Source: Lanius collurio (lineage: Eukaryota; Chordata; Aves; Passeriformes; Laniidae). Taken from it: 64,000 nt of DNA. Of this stretch, positions 25,901 through 34,790 are shown one piece after another (position 1 is the stretch's first letter; every line of letters begins with the position of its first letter). A model generated the notes under the pieces. The model was not told the DNA's origin and ran no database searches. It saw nothing but the letters and a program-made list of their open reading frames with translations. The DNA lies in NCBI GenBank assembly GCA_020086605.1, contig JACBWW010000095.1, positions 638,837 to 702,836 of the forward strand, read 5' to 3'. The translations under genes and the position numbers were made by a program.

Positions 25901-28900
25901 CACACAGTAACAGTCCCAAGCCACTGGAAACTCTCCTTGGTTTGGGCACATGGGAATATAAAAGGTTTTGACTTTTGAAGGCTGAAATGAGTTGAGACGA
26001 GGGTCCTTCCCTGCTCTGGGACACGTGGATGAGATGTCCCTGCTCCCTTTCCATTCCAGGAGACCTGGAGATCGTGAGCAGTGCCACCAGGAAGAACACC
26101 CGGGACGTTGGGGTGACCTTTCCCACTCCCAGCTCCAGCCAGCAGCTGCAGGAGCCCCCGGGGCTGTGGCAGGGTGGCCATGGAGGGGCAGCAGCAGCCT
26201 GGCACCAGCCCCGGGCACAGTTCCCCGTGGACAGGAGGATGAGGAGGAACAGGCTGCACTTCCAGCACGGTCAGCCCCAGGGGGATGTGGGGAGGGCTGG
26301 GGACACCCGGGCCTGTCCCTGCCACAGCCACTTCTTTCTGGGATGCCATGAGGTGTCAGCCAGAGCCACTGCCAGGGGATTGTCCTGGTGCTGAGTCCTG
26401 GTGGCATTTTCAGCCCTGGAATGGCTGTTACACGCAGGAAAGGCAGTCCTTAGGAATGAGTGAACAAGGGGAGGAAGGATAACGTGGAAATCACTTAATG
26501 TTCATTTCTGAGACACAAAACATTCTGTTAAACTCTCAGTGCTGGTCACCAACTTGTCCTTAATGTCTCACTCCCTGAGGCTTCCCAGAAGAATTTTCCA
26601 GAGTACTTGAGTGAAAACTGGGAAGAACTCTGTTTTTGAGAGTTGCATTTTTAGGCTGCTGGTGGAGCCTCCTGACGTTTTAGTTTCTTTTTTTTTTTTT
26701 TTTGTCTCTTAAATTCCTGCTGCTCTTCACAACGTCACAATGAAATGTTTGAAAATATTTCCCTTACTCATCAGTGTTGTTGTTGTGGAGATTGATCATT
26801 CTCTCTCATAAGGGTTTAATTTAGAAAATTCAGAGTGTCTGCTCAGAATCCCAGCTGCTGTATTCACACCACCGTGTGTGTAAACTGCGAGTAATTGAAT
26901 TCCTGGAGACTCATCGAACATTGGGGAGATGGAAAGCATTTGATCTTCTAAAATATGGAAAAGAGCTACAGGGCTTAGGACAGCAGAGAGGCTCCTTAAA
27001 ACTGTGTGGTTGCTGGTAAATAATTGTTCTTTCCATGGAGAGAAACCTGGAAAAGGAACAGTTTGTGCTTTTCAAAAGTGGTGTTTGATAAAGGCTTACT
27101 GGTTTTGGGACACTTGGAAAAGGAATTCTCTTGACCCTGCCCAAGGTGTTTCCTACAGAAATTCCCACTGGAATTCAGCTGCAGTGAGGGGTTGCTGCAG
27201 TGTTGGCACTGGTTGGGTTTAAGTGCAAAGCTGGGCTTTGCTGGGGTTTAACCCCAGCGGGCACCTGAACCCCACCGGTCCTTGCCGAGGGATGTGGGAC
27301 AGGATGGAAGGGTCAGGGTGAGGAAACTGCTGGATTGGGGTACAGACAGGTGAATAGGGAAAGGAAAAGCCACACAAGCACAGCAAGACAAGGAATTCAT
27401 TCTCCACTTGGAGAATGAATTGGAGAATCCTGGAATGGTTTGGATTAGAAGGGAGCTTAAAGCCCATCTGTTCCCACCCCTCCCATGGCAGGGACACCTC
27501 CCACTGTCCCAGGCTGCTCCCAGCCCCAATGTCCAGCCTGGCCTTGGACACTTCCAGGGATCCAGGGGCAGCCACAGCTGCTCTGGGCATCCTGTGCTGG
27601 GACCTCCTCACCCTCCCAGCCAGGAATTCCTTCCTGATAGCCGGTGTAAACCTGTCCTCCTTCAGCTTCAGACCATTCCCCTTGTCCCGAAGCCCTCTCC
27701 AGCCTCCTTGGACTCCCCTGTAGGCCCTGTAGGGGCCCTTTCAGCCCCAGCCCACTTTCCCATCCCCAGGAAAGCTTTGTGCCTGGTGCCGACTTGGGAG
27801 ATTAAAGCACCATCACTCCAAGTGTTCCTCTTCCCTCAGCTCTCCCTGCTGACCATGGTGTTCCATGGTCTGGGATATTCCTTGGGGCAGGTGGGATCAG
27901 CTCTCCTGGCTGAGTCCCCTCACAGCTTTGTCCCCCTCCAGCCTCTGGGATTCCTCCAGGAATAAAGGACCATGGATTGTGATGGACAAACAGGCACATG
28001 AACTATCTCCAAATCTTCTGTGCTCTTTTACCAGGGACTCCATGGCTTGTCCCAGCAGAGGACTTGAAATGTGAATCGAGGAAAGAAAACCGATGCAGTG
28101 CCATTGCTGGCCCTGGGCCAGCCTGGTTTGAGCCCTGGAGCAGCAGCAAGCCTTGGAGGGAGCCTCTGCGGGAGAAGAACTGGGAGGAGCAGCAGCGGAG
28201 CGCGGGGCAGGCAGCGGCTGCACACGCGGGGGCTACCAAGGGGCCGGGGAAGCTCACGCTGCAGGTGAGGGCACCCTGCACCCAGGAACTGCCAGGGCTG
28301 CAGGGGGGACATGGAAATCATGGAGTGCCTGTGGCAGTCCAGCTTTCCCCACAGCACTCCCTCAGTGTATTTCCCTGGTTGTGACTTGGGCTGGTATTTT
28401 AGGGATTAACTCCCTTGGCTTCAGGAACCAGAGGGAATGTAGCTGACAGAAAGTCCCACCACACTTGTTTCCATGTGGAAATAATACTGAGATGTACATA
28501 ATATGAGATTAAAATGAGCTTTAATTATTATTTTATTATTATTATGTGAGTTTTTTTGCTTTCTGGCCAGTTTAGTTGCTGGTTGTTAAACCAGGCCTCT
28601 GAGCAGCTGCCCAGCGTTAAGGGCAGGAGTGTTGTGTTACACCCAGTATTATGATGGAATTTTTTCCATGCTTTGGGGTTTGTGGTGGATGTTCTGGGTC
28701 TCCCCTGCTGCTGCCAGACCCAGTGAGGCCAGGCAGGGTCTGTTCTCTGTCCCCTCAGGAGGCCCTGGCCCTGCACCGCCCCGATTTCATCTCGCGCTCG
28801 GGGCAGCGCCTGCGGCACCTGCGGCTGCTCCAGGAGGAGAGGAGGCTCCAGAGGCTGCTGCAATCCCAGCAGGAGCAGCTGCTGCAGCCCCCAGGGAAGA

Positions 28901-31900
28901 GGAAGGACTGCAGGAGTGCAAATCACCTGGTGTCCAACCGAGGTACTTCAGGGGTCTGCTTTGAATTCTTTGATTTAATGAATTCCCCATCATACTTAAG
29001 GGTGTATTTATTTATTAATTATTTCTGATAAAGGCATTGCAATTTTTAACCCTATTGTCTGTAAGGTCTTATAAAGAGATTTTATAAAAACTTTGGTAAA
29101 ACTTGCAAAGGACTCACACTGGTGCAGTAACAAACTTGTTCATCATCCCCTTATCTCAAAATTTTCCTTTCAGGTTTCCTGATGAAAGAAAAAAGAAGAG
29201 CAATTCCCAAGAGTGAAATGGTTCAAAGGTCTAAAAGGTAAAGCTCAGGGAATTTTATTTCAGGTGGATCAGTGCCCTGGGTAGAACAGAGCTTTGAATC
29301 CTGTCTGCAGTGAAAGAATTGGGTGTGCAAAGAATTCGACTTTTTTAGTGAAAAATGCAGGTACCTTATCAGAAGGAGAAATGTCTTACTTGGAAATCCC
29401 AAGAAACAAAATCATTTTGGAAAAGTGATTTCTGTAGCTAAACCCGAGGGTTCTGCTGCAGTGTCAGCCATCCACTGCAAACTGGATCCCACATGGAGAG
29501 GGAATGGGGGACACTGGAACATGTAAGTAAGTTTGCACATTAACAAAGTGGGTATTTGGGGCAGGAGGGAGGCAGCATTTCTCCCAGAGGAAGAAGCTTT
29601 CTATAGAAACAATCACCCCAAGGGAATACAGAGGCTTTTACCCTTGGAAAAAAAACCCTTCAGGATAGGTTTTGTCTTATTTTTGACTCAGGTAATTCAT
29701 CCCTAAAATGCCCAGCACACTCACAGTGGATTTACCCTTTGGAATAGCTGTGCTGCAGAGAGCATGGAAAGGGATAAAAAAATGGGAGTTTATTGCAGCT
29801 GAATTTTGCTGTGGGTGGGATGTGAAGTGCTGGGCCAGGACCCCACAGAGGTGGCAGAGCCTGAATCCTTGGAAATAATCACAAGTTAAAGGGATGAGGC
29901 CTGACCAGCCTGATCTAGCCTTGGAATTAACCCTGCTCTGAGCAGGAGCTTGGTGACCTCCAGAGGTGTCTGCCAGCCTCAGTTTCCCTGTGATTCCACA
30001 AAATACCAGCTGAAATACACAATACATAAAATAAACCCCTTGATGTGTTCTGTTTTAATGATTTCTAACTTTTAAAAGTACTCTTAGGGTGTAAGAGTTC
30101 CACATTCCAGATATGGGAATTCCTGAGCTCACCGCTGCTGTGTATCCCACATTTTCCCAGTGGGACACCACTGAACTCCAGACACGTTTGTCAGGGGTGT
30201 GCTTGGCCAGCAGGGAATGTGGGGATAGAGCAGAGGGTGTGGTTTTTAATGGTGGTTCTTGCCTTTTCTCTCCTGTTCAGGATCTATGAGCAGCTCCCCG
30301 AGGTGAGGAAGAAGCGGGAGGAGGAGCAGAGGAGGCTGGAGTACGGCTCCTACCGCCTGAAGGCTCAGCTCTACAAAACTGTGAGTGCACTCTGTCCTCT
30401 GGGACACCCTGTTCCCTCAGGGACCTCCTCTGGGACACCCCTGTTCCCTCAGGGACCTGCTCTGGGACACCTGTGACCCTCAGGGACCTCCTCTGGGACA
30501 CCTGTGACCCTCAGGGACCTCCTCTGGGACCCTCAGGGACCTCCTCTGGGACACCCCTGTTCCCTCAGGGACCTCCTCTGGGACACCTGTGACCCTCAGG
30601 GACCTCCTCTGGGACACCCTGTTCCCTTGGGGAGTCCTGGACACACAGGAATTTGCCAAATGGGAATTCCCAGGTGCTGGGCTGCAGGGGGTGCTCAGGC
30701 TGTGTTCTATATAATCAGGGCAAGGCAGCCAAGCTTTGGAGTTGCTGTTTGCTCACCTGCAATCCTGCCATGGCTGTGGAAACAGGGCAAGGAGCGTGAT
30801 CCTGGTGAAATGAAGCAGAACAGGGCTCGTGCAGGGCCTTGGGTGGGACAGAGGATCATGGAGCACGTTCCAGGAAGGACAAGTGTCCTCGAGGCTGCTG
30901 GGTTTGCTCTCCTGTGCCCTGACTGTGGATGGATTTGGCTCAGGGAATTCCCAGCCACCTTCCCAGCTGTGCTTAACAAAGCCTGGAGTCATCATCAATT
31001 TACCCAGTCAAGAGCTGGCAATTCTGGTGGAAATACAACTTTGAGGATTTCAGCAGTTTCTGTTTGCCCAGCTGAGGGTGGGGTCTCCCAGCATGGGCAC
31101 TGCCTGGCCAGGATCCCTGTCTGGGATAAACCAGGATCCCTGGGCACGGATAGGCACTGGAATTAAAACTGGTCTTTTTTTCCCCCTCTGGATCTTAAAC
31201 TCACACCTCAGTTTTAGCATTACAGCTCCTTTCCTGGAGTATTCCAGAGCTGCAATGATAGGCTTGGTTATTTGTTGGGAATCACAAGAATTGGATTTTG
31301 AAAGTCAGGACTTGTAATATATTATGCAAAACATCTTCCTACTCTGACTTGGGGAATTTACCACTAGAAAGACTGTATTTGTTGCTATACTTGTGCAGGG
31401 TATTTTCAGGACATTTTTCTTTCCCTGGTCTGAGAATTCCAGCTGCTGGCACAGTGAAGTTTGAGGAATTAATGAGTTCTGGCAGTCGCCGACTTGGAGT
31501 GGCAGAGTCAGCTGGAAGCAGGGAGGGAATAGGATCAGAACTTTTGTACATAAATATGGGTGTGATTGGGGGAGAGGTGGTGATTCATGGCAGTAAATAA
31601 TCCCAGTGTTGTAGTTTTCCCTGCTGATGCAGAGAAGCTGCTGAGAGGAGCTGTAAATCAGGGAATAGTGTAGTGGGAATGGGATGAGAGCACCAGTTTC
31701 TGAGGGAGGCTCGTTGTGCCTGAAAAATGAACCACAGATTTTGTGGAATGACTCCAAAAATGAGACAGAGCTTTGGGAGAAGGAAGGAGCTGCTCCAAGA
31801 GCTCCATTAAGTGTGGGATGGAGCTAAGCATGGATTTAAGGATCCCCTGTGCCCCAGGATGCTTCAAGGATCTGTCCCAGGGCTTTGTGGGTGAAGGGCT

Positions 31901-34374
31901 AGTGTGGGGCAGCATTCAGGGCTGGGGCAGAGCTGCTCCTGCTCTGCTGCTGTCCCTGCAGGAGCCCAGGGAACCCAGCAGGGAGCAGCTCCTTTGGCAT
32001 TTATCCAGGGAAAACATGGAAAAGGAAACCAGAGTCAGGTTTGTGTGGGGCAGTGGAGGGGCTGAGCACAGCCTCTGTGTCCCTGACCCCCAGGAAAGGG
32101 CCTGGGACGTGCCCTGTCCCTAAATTCAGAGAACCATGGAATCGCTGAGGTTGGAAAATCCCTCTGAGCCCATCGAGTCAAACCATCCCCGGCACTGCCA
32201 GGGCCAGCACTGCCCCCTGTCCCCAAGTGCCACATCCACACGGATTTAAATCCCTCCTCTCCTCCACCCCACCGCTGCCAGGCCTGGACAGCCTTTCCAG
32301 GAAGGAATTGTCCCAATGCCCACCCTGCCCCTCCCCTGGCCCAGCCTGAGGCCGTTCCCTCTCCTCCTGTCCCTGTTCCCTGGGAGCAGAGCCCGACCCC
32401 CCTGAGCCCCCTCCTGTCAGGGAGTTGTGCAGAGCCACAAGGTCCCCCCTGAGCCTCCTTTGCTCCAGGCTGAGCCCCTTTCCCAGCTCCCTCAGGAATT
32501 CTCCAGCCCCTTCCCAGCTCCCTCAGCCACTCCTGGGGCTCCAGCCCCTTCCCCAGGGCCTTGAGGGCTCACAGTGGGTGATGAAAATTTGGGAAAGGAA
32601 GCAATGAATGAATGAATCCCATCCCACCTCTGCCATGGGCAGGGACACCTCCCACAGTCCCAGGGTGCTCCAGGCCGCAGTGTCCAGCCAGGCCTTGGAC
32701 ACTTCCAGGGATGGACAATCTCAGTGTCCAGGCTGAGGGATGAGATTAAACTGCGTTTATTTGACTCAAAATAAAACCCCCAGTTAGTGAATGTATATGA
32801 ACAAATGTTGCTTCCCTTTTGTAAAGCAAAGTGCAAATATCCCTGCAGGACTCTGGGAAGGGAAGGGCTCTCAGGGCTGGTTTCAGGGTGTTGATGTGAC
32901 AGTTTGGGATAGCTCACTGAGGTGAAAAGAGAAACATAGTAAGTTTTGTTGGCACTGAGTGAGGGTGATCCTTAAGAGGAAACCACATGGGCCCGCCTAG
33001 AACTGGAACTATAAAAACCCCTGGGCTGGAGTGCACAGACATTATTAATTCTGAAATTGTTCAATACTTCTCCTTATTGAGATAGCAAAATTATTTTTAT
33101 CACAGGGTGCACGTGGATCAGGGCTGATGTTCTGTCACAGAAAACCTTTGCTTTTGTACTTTTAATTTCAAATAGAGCATAAAATCATCACAGTCAGATC
33201 CAGGGATGGGAGCACCCTGGAATTCTGAACCCTTTATAGTGGGAACAAATTCTGATCTGATGGCAGCAGCAATCAGAACGCTTTCAACCCCAGTGAGGTG
33301 TAAGTGGATTTTCTGAGTTTATCAGATCCAAATTCATTCCCTTACTGAGGCTTTTCCATTAGGTGGAGTGAGTTTGTAATTTCAGTAAATTGGGAGGACG
33401 CTCCTTACAGGGAGCAGCAGGATAACTTCCCTGTGCCCCTTAAAGAAGGAACCCAGCCCTAGCACTGAGGAGCCTTTATTTTCTGTGGAGATGGGGATGT
33501 CCCGGAGCCTGAGGCCGGTGGGGACCACAAGGTGTCACTGCCCCGGAGGGAAGCCGCCGGTGCAGGGAGTGGCCCTGAGGGGAGCTCTGGGGGAATGTTC
33601 TGGAATCACTCCCTGCTCCGGGCTGGAAGGGACCTTAAAGCCCTTCCAGCTCCAGGCCCTGTGGGGGGGTCACAGACTGAGTGTTCTGTGTGGGGTGTGC
33701 TTTGGTTCTTTAGCATCTACCAAAGTTCTTTGCTCATTTGGGAAGAGTTTGCTAAGGACTTCTCCTGTGTTTTCGCCTCAGGATTGTGCAGACTCCCCCT
33801 CAGCCGTGGCTCATCCCTCCCCCTGTCCTGATTTATTCCACTGTTTATGGTGGAAAGCACTTTCTGTACCTTCCCCTCTCCTTGTGGCTCTCCCCTGGCA
33901 CGCTGCTGCTTTTCCTGAGTCCTTCCCTGACACGCAGGCTGGGGAGCTCGTGGCTCCCAGAAGCTGCGCTCAGGAGGGGAGGCTGGCAGGGCCCTGCTGA
34001 AGGGAACAGTCTCAGCTGGTTCCTGACCCTTCCCACTGCAGCCAGCACAGGGATATCCTGGTGTTCTCAGTGAGCAACTCCTGTCTTAAAAGGTGTCAGT
34101 TCCCATTTTGTGGTGTTTTATTGCCCCTTGATGGCCTGGCTGGATGGGGCCTGTAGCACTCTGGGCTGTGGAAGGTGTCTCTGCCCCAGCAGGGGTGGCT
34201 GGGCTTTAGGGTCCCTTCCCACCCAAACCATTCTGGGATTCCATAGCAACCTGTTTGGACAACTTATGCTCAGCATTTTTAATTTTCAAAGCACTAAACC
34301 TCACCTGTCTGCCTTTGCTTTTCTCTCAGAAAATCACCAACCATGTCCTGGGGAAGAAGGTGTCCTGGAGCTGA
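1867..34374 (+). CDS. ALMS1: ALMS1 (Alstrom syndrome protein 1), 16 C-terminal coding exons, 5' part outside window
   Basis: ALMS1 is a very large centrosome and ciliary basal-body protein needed for cilium maintenance and centriole cohesion. Sixteen exons can be chained: 1867-1969, 3006-5091, 6692-6851, 8389-9744, 10342-10472, 14887-16687, 17583-17708, 18735-18905, 20997-22150, 25086-25200, 26060-26269, 28035-28264, 28759-28942, 29174-29237, 30281-30380 and 34330-34374. Every junction has GT/AG and matching phase, giving 2,677 codons with no internal stop (window residues w1-w2677). Family-like stretches include [56 protein letters not shown] and the C-terminal ALMS motif ([20 protein letters not shown] to [11 protein letters not shown]). 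The human protein is 4,169 residues; most of the difference seems to be the missing 5' exons and the short equivalent of the large repeat exon. No catalytic domain is expected. Gene identity is very secure; exact edges are read by eye. Confidence 0.96.
2686..2712 (+). repeat. (TTTA)n short microsatellite
   Basis: A run of about six TTTA units in the AT-rich intron before ALMS1 exon w2. Confidence 0.8.
3006..5091 (+). CDS. ALMS1: ALMS1 exon w2 (large exon, 2,086 bp)
   Basis: The acceptor is ccttccag at 3005 and the donor GTAAGT at 5092; entry takes one base and exit is phase 0. The 695 full codons are rich in Ser, Pro, Gly and Glu, with little predicted fold, as usual for ALMS1. It holds [20 protein letters not shown] near 3991-4050 and ends in IEERIP, which joins [10 protein letters not shown] of the next exon. 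By position it corresponds to the human ~6 kb exon 8, but no 47-residue tandem array is visible. The first ATG inside (3133) is internal and not a start codon. Confidence 0.88.
6692..6851 (+). CDS. ALMS1: ALMS1 exon w3
   Basis: The acceptor tttcccag is at 6691 and the donor GTATGG at 6852; it enters in phase 0 and leaves one base. It encodes [19 protein letters not shown] and [19 protein letters not shown], one of the best conserved short stretches of ALMS1 after the repeat exon. This exon fixes the gene identity independently of the C terminus. Confidence 0.95.
7396..7625 (+). mobile_element. Possible solo LTR (ERV-like), uncertain
   Basis: It starts TGTCCTGGTTTGAG, resembling the 5' edge of common passerine ERVL-type LTRs, and directly precedes a CR1 fragment. 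No clear target duplication or TATA/poly(A) set is visible. A weak call. Confidence 0.25.
7644..7838 (-). mobile_element. CR1 LINE 3' fragment
   Basis: Complement of a CR1 tail: atggaatcattgaggctgga, then ccatccagtccaaccatccc and the downstream aaatccctccaggggtgggg block. It faces a plus-oriented CR1 about 120 bases away. Confidence 0.8.
7960..8160 (+). mobile_element. CR1 LINE 3' fragment
   Basis: A CR1-like end: gaaaggttcttcccccagag, ggctccccagggaatg, gggactgggtgatcccatcc and a degraded ATTTTCTATAGTTC terminus. Confidence 0.7.
8389..9744 (+). CDS. ALMS1: ALMS1 exon w4 (1,356 bp)
   Basis: The acceptor tttgtag is at 8388 and the donor GTAAGG at 9745. It encodes [20 protein letters not shown] and [20 protein letters not shown], then a Ser/Gly-rich low-complexity region. 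Near the 3' end a serine-rich motif ending GDSL(S/A)ARVRSLL occurs twice, at about 9479-9526 and 9621-9670, an internal duplication. The exon ends in a charged segment, [14 protein letters not shown]. Confidence 0.95.
10342..10472 (+). CDS. ALMS1: ALMS1 exon w5
   Basis: The acceptor ttggcag is at 10341 and the donor GTACAA at 10473. It takes two bases to complete a codon and ends in phase 0. It encodes [18 protein letters not shown] and [20 protein letters not shown], a charged helical stretch that follows the previous exon's coil-like end. The [13 protein letters not shown] core matches ALMS1. Confidence 0.93.
10868..11075 (+). repeat. ~37-bp minisatellite in ALMS1 intron w5
   Basis: About five imperfect units of the type caggatcacccygcaggtgag plus ggggacagggg. 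Each unit carries a donor-like CAGGTGAGG. GC-rich, not coding in the ALMS1 frame. Confidence 0.85.
12785..13135 (+). mobile_element. CR1 LINE fragment
   Basis: CR1 body pieces in order: gaggctccaggagagctgca, ggacaggacacagggaatgg, cagagcagctggggctgccc and aaggccaggctggacattgg. The terminal octamer repeat is lost. Confidence 0.8.
14113..14385 (-). mobile_element. CR1 LINE 3' fragment
   Basis: Opens with aatcatggaatcattaaggt and tggaaaagatgtcccagatc, atcaagtccaaccagcacca, the complement of a CR1 3' end. Confidence 0.85.
14887..16687 (+). CDS. ALMS1: ALMS1 exon w6 (1,801 bp) with 39-bp coding tandem repeat
   Basis: The acceptor tttttcag is at 14886 and the donor GTGAGC at 16688. It enters in phase 0, directly compatible with exon w5, and leaves one base. 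It starts [20 protein letters not shown]. Positions 15094-15327 hold six perfect-length 13-codon repeats ([13 protein letters not shown] type, about w1348-w1425) and a partial seventh, followed by an undetermined base at 15341. The rest is Ser/Pro-rich and disordered-looking. The long open frame on the opposite strand here is a shadow of the repeat. Confidence 0.9.
15094..15339 (+). repeat. ALMS1: 39-bp coding tandem repeat in ALMS1 exon w6
   Basis: Six 39-bp units run from 15094 to 15327, with a partial seventh at 15328-15339. Each encodes 13 residues of form LKPW(N/H/K/Q)(A/G)AEVQD(K/E)(E/Q). The unit length is a multiple of three, so copy number can change without frameshift. It abuts the ambiguous base at 15341. 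Confidence 0.95.
17583..17708 (+). CDS. ALMS1: ALMS1 exon w7
   Basis: The acceptor tcctcccccag is at 17582 and the donor GTGCGT at 17709; one base of split codon enters from w6 and one leaves. It encodes [20 protein letters not shown], a highly conserved ALMS1 signature, followed by a Ser/Glu-rich tail. Confidence 0.95.
18512..18665 (-). mobile_element. CR1 LINE 3' fragment
   Basis: atcatggaatcatgaaatgg, ttgggtaggaagggacctta and tccagcctagccttggacac identify a reversed CR1 tail, ending about 70 bases before the exon w8 acceptor. Confidence 0.85.
18735..18905 (+). CDS. ALMS1: ALMS1 exon w8
   Basis: The acceptor gggcag is at 18734 and the donor GTAATT at 18906. It encodes [20 protein letters not shown] and a basic/Glu-rich end ([18 protein letters not shown]). 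The pattern SEDAAPxxLLAQVL continues the previous exon as in other vertebrate ALMS1 proteins. Both junction phases fit. Confidence 0.9.
19105..19198 (+). mobile_element. CR1 LINE 3' tail
   Basis: ggctgtggaaggtgtccctg through ttaaggtccctccaacccca and a terminal ccctgattccatgaa. Confidence 0.75.
19961..20162 (+). other. Unidentified 66-codon reading frame with stop, inside ALMS1 intron w8
   Basis: After a branch-point-like CCTAAT and a T-run ending TATAG at 19960, a frame stays open from TGT at 19962 to TAA at 20160-20162. It has no ATG. The product looks protein-like and helical: it begins [20 protein letters not shown], contains [16 protein letters not shown] and [15 protein letters not shown], and ends SLSRA. 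An AATAAA lies at 20120 inside the frame and an A15 tract at about 20184-20198, 22 bases past the stop. The phase does not fit ALMS1 exon w7 or w8. It could be a terminal exon of a nested or alternative transcript, a truncated retrocopy with a poly(A) tail, or chance. I do not recognise the family. Confidence 0.35.
20588..20708 (+). mobile_element. CR1 LINE 3' tail
   Basis: gtccaaggccaggttggaca, gtgggaggtgtccctgtccg and ctttaaggtcccttcccacc. Confidence 0.75.
20997..22150 (+). CDS. ALMS1: ALMS1 exon w9 (1,154 bp)
   Basis: The acceptor ctcttgcag is at 20996 and the donor GTAAGT at 22151. The exon contains [58 protein letters not shown] and [20 protein letters not shown], all conserved blocks of the ALMS1 C-terminal third. 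These helical, charged segments are the likely interaction surfaces. Exit is phase 0. Confidence 0.97.
22151..25085 (+). other. ALMS1 intron w9 (2.9 kb)
   Basis: This is unique intronic DNA, with an AT-rich block at about 22860-23520 and one minus-oriented CR1 fragment (24608-24800). No supported gene or RNA is seen. Confidence 0.6.
24608..24800 (-). mobile_element. CR1 LINE fragment
   Basis: The internal CR1 block appears reversed: aattccttcccaatatccca, tggcagtgggaagccattcc and tctgcagctctcctggagcc. Confidence 0.75.
25086..25200 (+). CDS. ALMS1: ALMS1 exon w10
   Basis: The acceptor tttttgtag is at 25085 and the donor GTGGGT at 25201. It encodes [20 protein letters not shown] and [15 protein letters not shown]. 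The [14 protein letters not shown] sequence across the next junction is nearly invariant in ALMS1. Confidence 0.97.
26060..26269 (+). CDS. ALMS1: ALMS1 exon w11
   Basis: The acceptor cattccag is at 26059 and the donor GTCAGC at 26270. It encodes [20 protein letters not shown] then FPTPSSSQQ, conserved ALMS1 sequence, followed by a Gly/Ala/Arg-rich stretch ending RRNRLHFQH. The donor is weaker than the others (GTCAGC), but the phase requires it. Confidence 0.93.
26688..26704 (+). repeat. Poly(T) tract
   Basis: A run of about 17 T in ALMS1 intron w11. No recognised element is attached. Confidence 0.8.
27415..27900 (-). mobile_element. CR1 LINE 3' fragment (long)
   Basis: Starts ggaatggtttggattagaag, continues cctcccactgtcccaggctg and cttggacacttccagggatc, then the upstream CR1 region with tcagcttcagaccattcccc. 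About 480 bases. Confidence 0.8.
28035..28264 (+). CDS. ALMS1: ALMS1 exon w12
   Basis: The acceptor ttttaccag is at 28034 and the donor GTGAGG at 28265. It encodes [19 protein letters not shown] and [20 protein letters not shown], matching the family pattern G-I/T-x-W-F/L-V-P and [14 protein letters not shown]. This leads into the ALMS motif. Exit is phase 0. Confidence 0.96.
28759..28942 (+). CDS. ALMS1: ALMS1 exon w13 (start of ALMS motif region)
   Basis: The acceptor cccctcag is at 28758 and the donor GTACTT at 28943. It encodes [20 protein letters not shown] then [20 protein letters not shown], a long charged coiled coil opening the C-terminal ALMS motif that is shared with CEP295 and C10orf90. 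Phase 0 in, one base out. Confidence 0.96.
29174..29237 (+). CDS. ALMS1: ALMS1 exon w14 (64 bp)
   Basis: The acceptor ttcctttcag is at 29173 and the donor GTAAAG at 29238. It encodes [20 protein letters not shown] and KR, the lysine/arginine-rich middle of the ALMS motif. It leaves two bases, which complete an arginine with the next exon. Confidence 0.95.
30281..30380 (+). CDS. ALMS1: ALMS1 exon w15 (ALMS motif core)
   Basis: The acceptor cctgttcag is at 30280 and the donor GTGAGT at 30381. It encodes [20 protein letters not shown] then [13 protein letters not shown], the defining core of the ALMS motif. The motif is associated with centrosome targeting. A minisatellite begins shortly downstream of the donor. 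Confidence 0.97.
30395..30632 (+). repeat. Minisatellite just after ALMS1 exon w15
   Basis: Tandem units of the core ctcagggacctcctctggga are separated by short variable linkers (cacccctgttcc or cacctgtgacc). They start about 15-30 bases past the exon w15 donor. Confidence 0.85.
32128..32560 (-). mobile_element. CR1 LINE 3' fragment
   Basis: accatggaatcgctgaggtt, gagcccatcgagtcaaacca, then aggccgttccctctcctcct and caaggtcccccctgagcctc. Confidence 0.8.
32610..32720 (-). mobile_element. CR1 LINE 3' fragment
   Basis: A second, separate reversed tail: gggcagggacacctcccaca, gggtgctccaggccgcagtg and ccttggacacttccagggat. Confidence 0.7.
32893..33115 (+). mobile_element. Possible solo LTR-like sequence, uncertain
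   Basis: Begins TGTGACAGTTTGGGATAGC and contains ACTATAAAAACCCC at about 33007 in a promoter-like position, with an AT-rich end. It resembles an avian ERVL LTR in layout only; no flanking duplication was identified. Confidence 0.25.
34150..34245 (+). mobile_element. CR1 LINE 3' tail before ALMS1 last exon
   Basis: ctgtggaaggtgtctctgcc, tcccttcccacccaaaccat and tctgggattccat. Confidence 0.75.
34330..34374 (+). CDS. ALMS1: ALMS1 terminal coding exon w16 with stop
   Basis: The acceptor tttctctcag is at 34329. The fourteen codons [14 protein letters not shown] and TGA at 34372-34374 parallel the human C terminus (TNQLLGRKVPWD). The phase matches exon w15. It was too short for automatic ORF calling and was found by matching the expected end of the ALMS motif. 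Confidence 0.93.
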   Translation, partial: KITNHVLGKKVSWS

Positions 34375-34790
34375 TGGGATGGTCTCCAGCCAGGCCACGG
34401 TGGTGCCCAGAGCAGGACGTGGTGGGACAGGGAGGATACAGTAAATGCTTCTGCAGCTCGAGTTTGTGCTACTGGGTCACTTTTGTACTAATTAATCCTG
34501 CCCTGTGTAAGAATCCATGATCTGGGGGTGAATGTCAGGGTTTTAAATAAATAACTGGGTTTTTATAGTGGTGTTGTGCACTTCCAGAGGAAACAGAGTC
34601 TGAAAAAACTTGATTCCTGATGTATTTATAACTCCATGGCTGGAATAGCAGTTTTATATATTTATTTTCAATGGGTTTTAACGAGGATTTTTTCTATTTT
34701 TTTAATTCCTGTCTTAATGTAGAAAATTGACTTGTTATGGTTTGTACTGAGAAAGTCCTTCAATAAAACACCTGTGTTGCAGTAACTGTT
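34375..34790 (+). other. ALMS1: ALMS1 3' UTR with polyadenylation signal
   Basis: AT-richer, non-coding sequence follows the ALMS1 stop. A canonical AATAAA at 34762-34767 is followed within about 20-30 bases by a TGTTG/TGTGTTTGTG-rich tract (34790-34806), a typical downstream element. An earlier AATAAATAA near 34548 could be an alternative proximal site. The end is inferred. Confidence 0.7.
34762..34767 (+). terminator. AATAAA polyadenylation signal of ALMS1
   Basis: This is an exact AATAAA hexamer about 390 bases after the stop codon, with a GT-rich element downstream. It is the best candidate for the main cleavage signal of ALMS1. Confidence 0.7.

Larger units (their letters stand above)
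30381..34329 (+). other. ALMS1 last intron (3.9 kb)
   Basis: It holds a donor-proximal minisatellite (30395-30632), unique sequence, two minus-oriented CR1 pieces (32128-32560, 32610-32720), a possible LTR-like stretch (about 32893-33115) and a plus-oriented CR1 tail ending some 85 bases before the last acceptor (34150-34245). Confidence 0.6.
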
